A stretch of 64,000 bases of DNA from Pontibacter chinhatensis (lineage in GTDB: Bacteria > Bacteroidota > Bacteroidia > Cytophagales > Hymenobacteraceae): positions 124,001 through 188,000 of the forward strand of contig NZ_FOOT01000006.1 of assembly GCF_900113285.1 (NCBI RefSeq). Direction: 5' to 3'. A program made the position numbers and the translations under genes. The notes beneath the pieces are model-generated. The model made no database searches. It was given only the letters and a program-made list of their open reading frames with translations, and was not told the origin of the DNA. The number at the start of each line of letters is the position of its first letter. Position 1 is the first letter of the stretch. Below are positions 53,266-61,281 of the stretch, piece by piece.

Positions 53266-54612
53266 ATGAAGATAAAGCAGTTTGAAGACAAAGGCCTGGC
53301 GCATTTCTCTTATGCCATTTTAAGCGAGCAGACCCGGGAGATAGTGCTGGTAGACCCGGCCCGCGATCCGCAGCCATACTATGACTATGCCGCAGCGCAT
53401 GAGGCAAAAATTGTGGGCGTAATAGAAACGCACCCGCACGCCGATTTTGTAAGCTCGCACCTGGAGATACACCAGCAAACCGGCGCTACCATTTACACCC
53501 ACAGCCTGGTAGGCGCCGATTATCCGCACCAGGCTTTTGATGAAGGCGCCGAGCTGCAGGTGGGCGAAGTAAAGTATAAATCGCTGCATACTCCCGGCCA
53601 CTCGCCGGATGGCATCAGCATCGTAGTGGAGCATGAGGGAAAAGACGTGGCCGTGTTCACCGGAGATACGCTGTTTATCGGTGATGTAGGTCGCCCTGAC
53701 CTGCGCGAGAATGCCGGAAACGTAACAGCGAAGCGCGAGGAACTGGCCCGCCAGATGTACCACAGCACCCGCGAAAAGCTGATGAAGCTGGCCGATGAGG
53801 TGGTTGTGTACCCTGCCCACGGCGCCGGCTCTTTGTGCGGAAAAGGACTGGGTGAGGCCAAGAGCAGCACCATCGGGGCAGAAAAAATGAGCAACTACGC
53901 CCTCCGGCAGATGAGCGAAGACGAGTTCGTAAAGGTGCTGACAGAAGACCAGCCGTTCATTCCGAAATATTTTGGCTACGATGTGGATATGAACAAGCAG
54001 GGCGCACCAGCCTACAGGGAAAGTATAGCAGGCGTCAATAAACTGGAGAAAAATCACAAGCCGGAGAAAGGAGCCCTGGTAGTAGATACGCGCAGCGAAA
54101 AAGTGTTTAAGCAGGGCCACTACAAAGGCGCCATCAACATCCAGAATGGAGGCAAGTTTGAAACCTGGCTCGGCAGCATTGTAGGGCCTGAGGAGAAATT
54201 CTACCTGATGGCTGACAGCGAGGAACAGCTGAACGAAGTGATCGCCAAGGCCGCGAAAATAGGCTATGAGCTGCTGATTAAGGGAGCTTTTGTAGCAGAC
54301 AGCGTGCAGGAAGAGAAGTCGCCGCTGCTGAAGGTGCAAGAGTTCAGGAAGAACATGAAGAAGTATACCATCCTGGACATCCGTAACGAGTCGGAGGTAA
54401 AGGACGGAAAGATTTTCGAAGACGCCATCAACATTCCGTTGCCGCAGCTGCGCGAGCGTGTGGAGGAAGTACCCGCCGACAAGACGGTGGTGGTGCACTG
54501 CGCCGGTGGCTACCGCTCAGCGGCAGGCTTTAGTATCCTGAAGGCCGCTCTGCCCGATACCGAAGTGCTGGACCTGAGCGAAGCGGTGAATGATTTCAAT
54601 GAAAAAAAGTAA
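53266..54612 (+). CDS. MBL-fold/rhodanese fusion, persulfide dioxygenase-type
   Basis: A 448-residue cytosolic protein. The N-terminal MBL domain is of ETHE1 type: ETHPHADFVSSHLEIHQQTG, LHTPGHSPDGISIVVEHEGK, GDTLFIGDVGRPDLR and YPAHGAGSLCG. Two rhodanese-like domains follow. The first (about 265-350, GALVVDTRSEKVFKQGHYKG) lacks a catalytic Cys. The second (about 365-448) has VVVHCAGGYRSAAGFSIL with the Cys. Such fusions oxidise glutathione or protein persulfide to sulfite while transferring sulfane sulfur. The operator upstream and the sulfur-transport genes downstream support a sulfide-oxidation role. It is closed by a terminator before the regulator gene. Confidence 0.92.
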   Translation: MKIKQFEDKGLAHFSYAILSEQTREIVLVDPARDPQPYYDYAAAHEAKIVGVIETHPHADFVSSHLEIHQQTGATIYTHSLVGADYPHQAFDEGAELQVGEVKYKSLHTPGHSPDGISIVVEHEGKDVAVFTGDTLFIGDVGRPDLRENAGNVTAKREELARQMYHSTREKLMKLADEVVVYPAHGAGSLCGKGLGEAKSSTIGAEKMSNYALRQMSEDEFVKVLTEDQPFIPKYFGYDVDMNKQGAPAYRESIAGVNKLEKNHKPEKGALVVDTRSEKVFKQGHYKGAINIQNGGKFETWLGSIVGPEEKFYLMADSEEQLNEVIAKAAKIGYELLIKGAFVADSVQEEKSPLLKVQEFRKNMKKYTILDIRNESEVKDGKIFEDAINIPLPQLRERVEEVPADKTVVVHCAGGYRSAAGFSILKAALPDTEVLDLSEAVNDFNEKK

Positions 54613-54634
54613 GTATAAGTATGGTTTTAAAAGG

Positions 54635-54672
54635 CAGAGCGGGTACGGGTAGTGCCCGCTCTGTTGTTTTTA
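54635..54672 (+). terminator. Terminator after the MBL-rhodanese gene
   Basis: CAGAGCGGG pairs with CCCGCTCTG, followed by TTGTTTTTA, 23 bases after the stop codon. Confidence 0.8.
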
Positions 54673-54715
54673 TGCGTACCTTCGTTTACAGTTACGAGCC
54701 CATACTTACCCTACT

Positions 54716-55372
54716 ATGGAAAAAACGGATAAAGACGTGGTGCTGCGGCAATTTCCGCACCTGGAGCAGGCCCTGCTGGACGAACTGCTGCAGCAAAGCA
54801 ACCTGAAAAAGGTGGAAGCCGGCGATGAGGTAATGCGCACCGGACAGTACATCAAATATACTATCCTGCTGCTCAGCGGCCTGCTGAAAGTATACCGCGA
54901 AGACGACGAGGGCAATGAGTTTCTGATCTACTACCTGGAGCCTGGCAACGCCTGCGCCATGTCCATGATGTGCTCGGCCCGCAACGAGCAAAGCCAGATA
55001 AAAGCCAAAGCTGTCACCGATGCAGAGGTTATTCTTGTTCCTTCGCACTTGTCGGAGCTATGGCTGGGCAAGTATAAAACATGGCACAGCTTTGTGATTG
55101 CCTCGTACCGCCAGCGCTTCGAGGAGCTGCTCCAAACCCTGGACAGCATCGCCTTTAAGGCCCTGGATGAGCGCCTGCTGTTTTACCTGCGCCGCCACGT
55201 AAAAGTAAGCGGAAACGAGGTGCGCCTCTCCCATCAGCAGATAGCCGACGAACTTAACAGCTCCCGCGAAGTCATCTCCCGCCTGCTCAAAAAACTGGAG
55301 CAAACCGGCGCCCTTACCCTGCACCGCAACTACCTCGAAATCCACGACCTGGAGAGAGAGTTTGGGAGTTAG
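54716..55372 (+). CDS. Crp/Fnr-family transcriptional regulator
   Basis: A 218-residue regulator with an N-terminal cyclic-nucleotide-type sensor domain (about 20-130; VEAGDEVMRTGQYIKYTILL, then LLKVYREDDEGNEFLIYYLE) and a C-terminal winged helix (VRLSHQQIADELNSSREVIS, RLLKKLEQTGALTLHRNYLE). The sensor lacks an Fnr-type Cys cluster. It has a Cys pair in GNACAMSMMCSARNEQ, at the place where FnrP- or sulfide-sensing relatives could react. No AMP- or haem-binding motif is evident. Its position between two sulfur genes with matching Crp/Fnr-like operators makes it their likely activator. Start at the ATG at 54716. Confidence 0.92.
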   Translation: MEKTDKDVVLRQFPHLEQALLDELLQQSNLKKVEAGDEVMRTGQYIKYTILLLSGLLKVYREDDEGNEFLIYYLEPGNACAMSMMCSARNEQSQIKAKAVTDAEVILVPSHLSELWLGKYKTWHSFVIASYRQRFEELLQTLDSIAFKALDERLLFYLRRHVKVSGNEVRLSHQQIADELNSSREVISRLLKKLEQTGALTLHRNYLEIHDLEREFGS

Positions 55373-55618
55373 AGAGTTGAGGAGTTGAGGAGTTGGGGAG
55401 TTGTAGAGTTAGAAGGTTAGAAGGTTAAAAAGTTAGAAAGTTTGGTTAGTGTATATTCTGATAAAAGTATAGTTTATACTTTCGGCTTATCTTCACAGAC
55501 TGATTATTCTTACCCTTAATCTGGTAACGCAAGCCTATGCAAAGCATCAAGTACATCTACCAAAGAAATTAACTCCTAAACTTTCTAACTCTCTAACTCC
55601 CAAACTCTCTAACTCTTT
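55366..55618. repeat. Inverted GAGTTAG simple-repeat arms
   Basis: A run of GAGTTGAG, GAGTTAGA and AAGTTAGA units (55366-55446) starts within the last codon of the regulator gene and faces a complementary CTAACTCT/CTTTCTAACT run (55566-55618). The transcript could fold into an imperfect hairpin of about 250 bases. AAAGTATA/TATACTTT also face each other near 55464-55482. No gene in 55373-55689. Confidence 0.7.
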
Positions 55619-55635
55619 GTGACATCAGTCACTGA
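55618..55635. promoter_or_regulatory. Candidate Crp/Fnr-family operator 2
   Basis: TGTGACATCAGTCACTGA contains the perfect inverted pair GTGAC-ATCA-GTCAC. Its centre is 32 bases from the centre of the TACCTTTG box, exactly as in operator 1. Confidence 0.75.
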
Positions 55636-55654
55636 GGCGGGGCTAAAGGTGGGC

Positions 55655-55662
55655 TACCTTTG
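55655..55662 (+). promoter_or_regulatory. -7 box TACCTTTG of the TauE/SafE gene
   Basis: An exact TAnnTTTG match 28 bases before the ATG at 55690. There is no good TTG 19 bases upstream, which fits an activator-dependent promoter. Confidence 0.75.
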
Positions 55663-55689
55663 TAGCAGTAACTAACTGAACTAAAACGA

Positions 55690-56532
55690 ATGGAAATACT
55701 TGGATACGTGGCGGCACTTCTGATCGGGCTCTCACTCGGGCTGATCGGCGGAGGCGGCTCCATCCTGACAGTACCGGTGCTGGTGTACCTTATCGGCCTG
55801 AGCCCGGTTATCTCCACGGCATACTCGTTGTTTATCGTGGGCTTAACCAGCCTGGTAGGCAGCTATAAATTCTACAAAAACGGCCTGGTGAGTCTGAAGA
55901 CAGCCGTAGTTTTTGGCCTGCCCTCCATCGTGGCCGTGTACCTGACCAGGCGCTACATTGTGCCGGCCATCCCACAAAACATTTTCACGGTTGGCGACCT
56001 GATGGTGACAAAAGACCTGCTGCTGATGCTGCTATTCGCCGGGCTGATGGTGTTTGCCTCTATCAGCATGATCAGGAAAAAGAAATCGCCGGAGGCACCC
56101 GTGGATGAGAACATAGACACAGCGCCTGAAGTAAACAGACCGAACGGCTATCACCCCGCACCCAGGTTTAACTACACTGGCATTCTGGCCGAGGGCCTGA
56201 TAGTGGGTACGCTCACGGGACTGGTGGGCGCAGGCGGCGGCTTTTTGATTATCCCGGCGCTGGTGCTCTTCAGCAAACTCGACATGAAAATGGCGGTGGG
56301 CACCTCCTTGCTTATTATAGCAGCTAAATCGCTCCTGGGCTTCGTGGGCGACATCTTCAACTACGAGATAGACTGGCTCTTCCTGGGTATTTTCTCCCTT
56401 ATCTCGATATCGGGCATCTTTGTGGGCACCTTTCTGGCTGAAAGAATTCATGCTGAAAAACTGAAGACGGCCTTTGGCTGGTTTGTGCTTATCATGGGCC
56501 TATACATCATCGGGAAAGAGCTTCTCTTTTAA
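55690..56532 (+). CDS. TauE/SafE (TSUP) family sulfite/organosulfur exporter
   Basis: A 280-residue inner-membrane protein with eight or so helices in two related halves. Half one has YVAALLIGLSLGLIGGGGSI; half two has GLIVGTLTGLVGAGGGFLII. Both GLxGxGGGxxxxP signatures are hallmarks of the TauE/SafE family, which exports sulfite, sulfoacetate or related anions. The cytoplasmic loop KKKSPEAPVDENIDTAPEVN separates them. The operator upstream and the persulfide-oxidising gene nearby suggest removal of sulfite from sulfide oxidation. Specificity is inferred. Confidence 0.92.
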   Translation: MEILGYVAALLIGLSLGLIGGGGSILTVPVLVYLIGLSPVISTAYSLFIVGLTSLVGSYKFYKNGLVSLKTAVVFGLPSIVAVYLTRRYIVPAIPQNIFTVGDLMVTKDLLLMLLFAGLMVFASISMIRKKKSPEAPVDENIDTAPEVNRPNGYHPAPRFNYTGILAEGLIVGTLTGLVGAGGGFLIIPALVLFSKLDMKMAVGTSLLIIAAKSLLGFVGDIFNYEIDWLFLGIFSLISISGIFVGTFLAERIHAEKLKTAFGWFVLIMGLYIIGKELLF

Positions 56533-56717
56533 GGATGGCTCCGGGGATTTTATACATGTTCTAAGTTCACGGAAGGGATATATAGAACGGTTCAGGAACT
56601 GTAACGTGCTTTATGCATGGCCAGCGGTGCTGTATATACCGGCATACTTGTGCCAATTGTGCAGTATCCGTAATTTGTAATCGATTTATACTTTAAACTT
56701 AGCGCACTGTACACCTG

Positions 56718-57077
56718 ATGAAGGGCTACCTGCTTCTGTTTCTGAGTACCACGCTCCTGCTTTTCTCCTTACCGAAGGGCAGCATGCTTAACGGTACCAT
56801 CTCCACAGAGCAGGGCACCGTTAAGAAGAAGTGCGCGGCAGGCGTTTTGAAGCGGCCATGTACCCGGAAGTGCCTCAGGCACCAAACACACTCTGAAAAA
56901 CGGGAGACGGGCACCGTGCTTACCGACTGCAGCCAAACCTATATTGCTGTACTGAACGTAGGCCAACAGCCGCTGCTGCTTCCCTTGTCAAGTGCATTTG
57001 TTAGCACGCTAAGTTCTATCAGAAAGCCGCTTTCGCCCTACCTCAAGATAGAGCCAGATCCGCCACAAATCGCTTGA
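56718..57077 (+). CDS. Hypothetical exported protein, 119 residues
   Basis: The N-terminal hydrophobic segment KGYLLLFLSTTLLLFSLPKG may be a signal peptide. The mature part is basic, with four Cys (KKCAAG, RPCTRKC, TDCS), then TYIAVLNVGQQPLLLPLSSA and a Pro-rich end. Four Cys in an exported protein could form two disulfides, which would fit the TlpA-type oxidoreductase gene downstream. No family is recognised. Composition is somewhat less protein-like than its neighbours. Confidence 0.5.
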   Translation: MKGYLLLFLSTTLLLFSLPKGSMLNGTISTEQGTVKKKCAAGVLKRPCTRKCLRHQTHSEKRETGTVLTDCSQTYIAVLNVGQQPLLLPLSSAFVSTLSSIRKPLSPYLKIEPDPPQIA

Positions 57078-57344
57078 GTTTCCCCCGGAAACAGGAAAGA
57101 CTCCCTGGTATAAAGGTTGCCGTTTCGCGGGCTATACTTGCTGGGAAATCCTTCCTGCATCACCCGGGGATTATTCATACAGCCACACAGATTCGCACTT
57201 TGCGGCTGGAAAAACATAAGCATAGTGGTATATCTTTTCTACAGTTTAACATACTAGTTTTTTGGAGCCAATGCTACGCACAGCCTGCAGTAGCAGCGCT
57301 ACAGGAGGAGTTGAGCTGAAAGTATAATTCATCAAAGAGAAATA

Positions 57345-57980
57345 ATGAGCAAATCTAAATTTTCGATAAAACAAATCCCTAGCTGGGCCTGGATGCTGGG
57401 CGTTTTTGGGATTCTATACTTTACCGGGCTACACACCGAGGCCATTGGCCAGGTGCAGCGCCTGCTGCTGGCCACCGGCATCCGCAATGCCGAGGTGCCG
57501 GAGACCCTGCAAAATCCTGATGCCAACGCGGTAGTGGAAGCTGCCGTGGCCGCCAACCCCAACATGGCCGGCGCCGGTTTTAAAATGGTGGACCTGAACG
57601 GCAAGGTGACCAACTTCGAGAGCCTGAAGGGCAAGGTGGTGTTCCTCAACATCTGGGCCACCTGGTGCCCGCCCTGCGTGGCCGAAATGCCCAACATCCA
57701 GCGCCTCCACGATAAAATAGCCGGTGAAAATGTTGCCTTTGTAATGCTTTCGGTGGACGAGGGCGGCATGGAAAAGGTGAAGAAGTATATTGATAAGAAA
57801 GGGTATACTTTCCCGGTGTACATGCCGGCCAGTTCGTTCCCGCAGGAGTTTTACTCCAACGCCATTCCTACTACTTTCATTATCTCGCCGGAGGGCAAGA
57901 TAGTGGCGAAACAGGAAGGCATGGCCGATTACGATACCAAAGAAGTGCGCGAGTTCCTGGTGGGGCTGGCAAAGAAATAA
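57345..57980 (+). CDS. TlpA/ResA-type membrane-anchored thioredoxin
   Basis: A 211-residue protein with one N-terminal anchor (WMLGVFGILYFTGLH) and a periplasmic thioredoxin fold. The redox motif is WCPPC in VFLNIWATWCPPCVAEMPNI, followed by VAFVMLSVDEGGMEKVKKYI and the cis-Pro region NAIPTTFIISPEGKIV. The domain is complete. TlpA/ResA proteins reduce disulfides, for example in cytochrome c maturation or in partner rhodaneses. A rhodanese lipoprotein gene follows on the same strand after a hairpin, so a joint sulfur-redox role is plausible. Confidence 0.92.
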   Translation: MSKSKFSIKQIPSWAWMLGVFGILYFTGLHTEAIGQVQRLLLATGIRNAEVPETLQNPDANAVVEAAVAANPNMAGAGFKMVDLNGKVTNFESLKGKVVFLNIWATWCPPCVAEMPNIQRLHDKIAGENVAFVMLSVDEGGMEKVKKYIDKKGYTFPVYMPASSFPQEFYSNAIPTTFIISPEGKIVAKQEGMADYDTKEVREFLVGLAKK

Positions 57981-57986
57981 AACAGG

Positions 57987-58020
57987 CCGGCACGCTGCAC
58001 TAAGGCTGCGTGCCGGTTTA
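57987..58020 (+). terminator. Terminator-like hairpin after the TlpA gene
   Basis: CCGGCACGC pairs with GCGTGCCGG; the following T tract is short and interrupted. Confidence 0.6.
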
Positions 58021-58040
58021 TACTTTTATCTATCCGACCG

Positions 58041-58490
58041 ATGATGCTAAAGAAGCTACCCTTTGCCCTTGCCACAGCCGCACTGCTCAGCGCATGCAGC
58101 GCAGACCCCTCTGCCTCGGAGTTAATCGATGCAAACGGAGCCATAGTTCGGTCCGAAACCGGTGAGGCCGGCAAAGCCGTTACCATCAATAGCCAGGAGG
58201 CAAAAGCCTTGCTGGAGCAACACAAGGAGCTGGTGGTGCTGGATGTGCGCACTCACGGCGAGCATCAGGCCGGGCATGTGGCAGGCGCGATTCTGCTGGA
58301 CTACTATTCCCCCGACTTCGAGCAGCGGCTAAAGGAGTTGGACCCATCTAAGCCTTACCTGGTTTATTGCACGGTAGGTGGCAGAAGCAGGGATGCGGCG
58401 CGCCTGATGCAGGAGCTGGGTTTTGAGCAGGTATACGATGCTGTAGAGGGCTTCCAGGCCCTACAACGCGCGGGCGTTCCAGTTGATTAG
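58041..58490 (+). CDS. Rhodanese-like lipoprotein
   Basis: A 149-residue lipoprotein with lipobox ALLSAC (Cys about 20) and a single rhodanese domain: LVVLDVRTHGEHQAGHVAGA, LLDYYSPDFEQRLKELDP and the active loop VYCTVGGRSRDAARLMQELG with catalytic Cys. Rhodaneses carry sulfane sulfur on that Cys. Export through a lipobox places it in the periplasm next to the TlpA-type thioredoxin, a possible reductant. The adjacent sterol-desaturase gene starts 24 bases after the stop. Confidence 0.9.
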   Translation: MMLKKLPFALATAALLSACSADPSASELIDANGAIVRSETGEAGKAVTINSQEAKALLEQHKELVVLDVRTHGEHQAGHVAGAILLDYYSPDFEQRLKELDPSKPYLVYCTVGGRSRDAARLMQELGFEQVYDAVEGFQALQRAGVPVD

Positions 58491-58514
58491 CATCACTTTT
58501 TTATCTAATGCTTT

Positions 58515-59429
58515 ATGGAAAAGTACTGGCATATCCTCATTTCTTCTTTCACTGATTACGCAGGCTACCTGTGGCGGGAAATCCTGTACCCTGGCTGGGG
58601 CAACTACTTTTACTGGCTGGTGGGCCTTTCGCTGTTTTTCTGGCTGCTGGAGGTGCTCCTGCCCTGGCGCCGCCAACAGGCTCCCATCCGGCAGGACTTC
58701 TGGCTCGATGGCTTTTACATGTTCTTCAACTTTTTCCTCTTCTCGCTGGTGGGCTTCAATGCCATCTCCAACATTGGCGTGGAGGCTTTTAATGACCTGC
58801 TGGGGCTATTTGGTGTAGAGAACCTGGTGGCTTTTGAAGTACAAAGCTGGCCGGTGTGGGCGCAGCTGCTCACGCTGTTTGTGGTGCGCGATTTTATACA
58901 GTGGAACGTGCACCGCCTGCTGCACCGCTCCGAGTTTCTGTGGCGTTTCCACAAGCTGCACCACTCGGTACAGCAGATGGGCTTTGCCGCGCACCTGCGC
59001 TTCCATTGGGGCGAAACGGTGGTGTACCGCACGCTGGAGTATATTCCGTTGGCCATGATTGGCTTCGGGATTCAGGATTTTTTCCTGGTGCACATTTTCG
59101 CCACGGCCATCGGGCACTTTAACCATTCTAATCTGAAGCTGCCGCTGGGTCCGCTGCGTTATATTTTTAACAACCCGCAGATGCACATCTGGCACCATGC
59201 CAAGCACATGCCGCGCCGCTACGGGGCCAACTACGGCATCAGCCTGAGCCTGTGGGACTACCTTTTCGGCACCGCCTACCTGCCCGCCGACGGCCGCGAC
59301 ATAGAACTGGGCTTCGAGGACGTGGAGCAGTACCCGGCTTCGTTTATGGAGCAGCAGTGGCACCCGTTTAAAGAGAAGCAGGCGGCGCAGGCGCAGGAAG
59401 AAAATGCACGTACAATAGAGCGTGTGTGA
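58515..59429 (+). CDS. Fatty acid hydroxylase / sterol desaturase family protein
   Basis: A 304-residue di-iron membrane enzyme. The His clusters are VRDFIQWNVHRLLHRSEFLW, RFHKLHHSVQQMGFAAHLRF and HIWHHAKHMPRRYGANYGIS (HxxxH, HxxHH and HxxHH types), between helices such as YWLVGLSLFFWLLEVLLP. The family hydroxylates or desaturates lipids with O2. A final basic/Gln-rich tail ends the protein. It is transcribed with the rhodanese lipoprotein (24-base gap) and followed by a small membrane protein gene. The lipid substrate is unknown. Confidence 0.9.
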   Translation: MEKYWHILISSFTDYAGYLWREILYPGWGNYFYWLVGLSLFFWLLEVLLPWRRQQAPIRQDFWLDGFYMFFNFFLFSLVGFNAISNIGVEAFNDLLGLFGVENLVAFEVQSWPVWAQLLTLFVVRDFIQWNVHRLLHRSEFLWRFHKLHHSVQQMGFAAHLRFHWGETVVYRTLEYIPLAMIGFGIQDFFLVHIFATAIGHFNHSNLKLPLGPLRYIFNNPQMHIWHHAKHMPRRYGANYGISLSLWDYLFGTAYLPADGRDIELGFEDVEQYPASFMEQQWHPFKEKQAAQAQEENARTIERV

Positions 59430-59507
59430 GCCGGATGAAAGTCACCGGGCAGGCCTTTGTTAATCTTTTATTCACTATATTTACACCAAACACCAAAAAA
59501 CAACAGC

Positions 59508-59945
59508 ATGTATACAGGAATACAGCACCTTCATTCATTCTTGAGCTACCTCGTACTGTTAGGTTTGCTCATCAGCTTTGTGGCCGCCCTGGCCGGATGG
59601 TTCGGCAACAAGAACTTTGGCGATAAAGACAGAAAGCTCGGCCTGCTGGGCCTCATCCCGACGCACCTGCAGTGGGTTATCGGCGTGATTTTATACTTTG
59701 TGTCGCCACTGGGTATGAGTAATTTCTCTGGTGAGGCGATGGGAGACTCTGTTTCCAGGCTTTACATTCTCGAGCACCCGCTTACCATGATTATCGCCGT
59801 TGTCCTGATTACAGTGGGCTACGCCCGCGCAAAGCGCCAGATTGGAGCTGGAAACAAAGGCTTCAAGAGCATTGCCATTTTCTACGGCATCGGCCTTATC
59901 CTGATCCTGAGCCGCATTCCGTGGAACGCCTGGCCAGGTAACTAA
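59508..59945 (+). CDS. Small four-helix membrane protein, cytochrome b-like annotation group
   Basis: A 145-residue protein, nearly all membrane: YLVLLGLLISFVAALAGWFG, LLGLIPTHLQWVIGVILYFV, LYILEHPLTMIIAVVLITVG and SIAIFYGIGLILILSRIPWN. His residues fall in or at the ends of helices (THLQW, EHPLTM, LHSF). Bacteroidota proteins of this form are often listed as cytochrome B without proof; haem binding by the helix His is possible. The start at 59508 (MYTGIQHLHSFLSYL) fits; 17 residues upstream are not conserved-looking. A terminator follows. Confidence 0.8.
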   Translation: MYTGIQHLHSFLSYLVLLGLLISFVAALAGWFGNKNFGDKDRKLGLLGLIPTHLQWVIGVILYFVSPLGMSNFSGEAMGDSVSRLYILEHPLTMIIAVVLITVGYARAKRQIGAGNKGFKSIAIFYGIGLILILSRIPWNAWPGN

Positions 59946-59969
59946 GCCCATTAAAGTATAAAAGTATAG

Positions 59970-60006
59970 CAGCCGCTTCGCCCCAGGGTGAAGCGGCTGT
60001 TTTTTT
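59970..60006 (+). terminator. Terminator after the small membrane protein gene
   Basis: CAGCCGCTTC pairs with GAAGCGGCTG, then a run of T. Confidence 0.85.
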
Positions 60007-60041
60007 GCTACCTCTCCTCAAAGCAAAGTAGCTTGTGTAGC

Positions 60042-60735
60042 ACCGGGTCCAACCACCCCTGCCCCTCCTTGGCTAAGGAGGGGAGTCTGTCATTACTTTG
60101 GTTGAAGTATAAGTTTCATTATTACAGTTCTCGCGCGGACAGGTCGCGACCTGTCCCTACACAGTATGAACCCACCCCAGCCCCTCCGAGGAGGGGAATT
60201 ATACTTGCCACCTTCTCCTGTCATCTCGAACTGCGCGAGAGAACTATCGGGAATTCTTTCCAGATCTCTCATTTCATTCGAGATGACAGTATTATCTGTG
60301 GCTATCGAGCTGCTTCCCAGTTTTTCTGGGAGGCGCCTATGCGAGTTTTTCCGGTGCCGCAGGCAGCCCGAGGCACGAGGGCAGGAAAAGCTCCCAGCGC
60401 CGAGCGGGAAAACGAGGCCTCCCGGCCTTGAGGGAGCCAAAGCCTGATATGAAACTGTAGGTATGTAAGCCTGGAGGATGAACGGGAGCTAGTAAGAATA
60501 GCTTAGCTCCAGTTGCGGGAAGCGGTGGCTAGGAATCAATAGCAGCAAGTATAGCCAAAGTATAAAATATGGCTTTTCAAGCCAGTTGGGTTACAAACCC
60601 AAGATCATAAGTAGGCACAGGTTGCAAACCCGCGCCAGCGAGAGGATATAGGAAGCAGGGCTATAAAGTATACTCAAGTATAAACTATCAAAAGGCACAA
60701 GCTGACGCTTACGCCAGTGAAAGTACAAGTATAAA
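60042..60735 (+). repeat. Composite intergenic repeat block F
   Basis: Modules: GTCCAACCACCCC with CCTCCTT/AAGGAGG (60044-60090); CTCGCGCGGACAGGTCGCGA (60130-60160); CCCCTCCGAGGAGGGG (60180-60197); CTGTCATCTCGA/TCGAGATGACAG (60219-60290); large hairpin module (60300-60452) with CCCAGTTTTTCTGGG, outer stem GAGTTTTTCC/GGAAAAGCTC and inner stem GTGCC/GGCAC; AGCTTAGCTCC/GGAAGC module (60475-60535); small hairpins (60570-60642) GGCT/AGCC, TTGGGTT/AACCCAA and GGTT/AACC; CAAGC/GCTTACG (60690-60715). The flanking genes are in tandem. No gene seen in 59946-60955. Confidence 0.85.
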
Positions 60736-60955
60736 TCAACCACTCATGCTCTAAAACTGGTTAACCTATACTTCCATTACCCACTCCGGCGAATCCAACA
60801 AGGCCGCTTCCCTACGTCCCTTTACTAAAAAAGGTTTTCGGGATGCAATAATAAAACTGGTATATAGGTTTTAGGAAATAACCACGTCATGCTGCCACAT
60901 CAACCCGGGGATCTACTTGGGGAGGCAGCACATTTTTAAATTTGAGTAGCGTACC

Positions 60956-61210
60956 ATGATTATAACATTTATACTTTCCCTGATTGGAATTTTCGGAACA
61001 CTGACCATACTAGCTTACCTGCGGCAGGTAGAAGACAAAATGCCTGAACTGCTCAGGCAAATGGAGGAGCCTGAATGCCAGGTCTGCCACCTGCCCCACC
61101 CCCACCGGAGGCCAAAGAAAATGCGCCACAGCCTTGGTAAAATAAAGCGCTACTACCGCCGCAAAAGAAATGCCTCGCTGCTGCGCCGCCGGTATACCAA
61201 ACAGGCCTAA
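60956..61210 (+). CDS. Small membrane-anchored basic protein with Cys/His pairs
   Basis: An 84-residue protein with one N-terminal helix, IITFILSLIGIFGTLTILAY, then a helical acidic stretch and CQVCHLPHPHRR, a CxxC with nearby His that could bind zinc. The last 35 residues are strongly basic (IKRYYRRKRNASLLRRRYTK). The topology suggests a basic cytoplasmic tail. No family recognised. Single gene after repeat block F. Confidence 0.65.
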   Translation: MIITFILSLIGIFGTLTILAYLRQVEDKMPELLRQMEEPECQVCHLPHPHRRPKKMRHSLGKIKRYYRRKRNASLLRRRYTKQA

Positions 61211-61281
61211 ATCCTTTAACAAAAGCTATCGGGCGATGCGCAAAGAGTTAAGCTATACTTTCGCGCGAAGCTGCAAATGCC

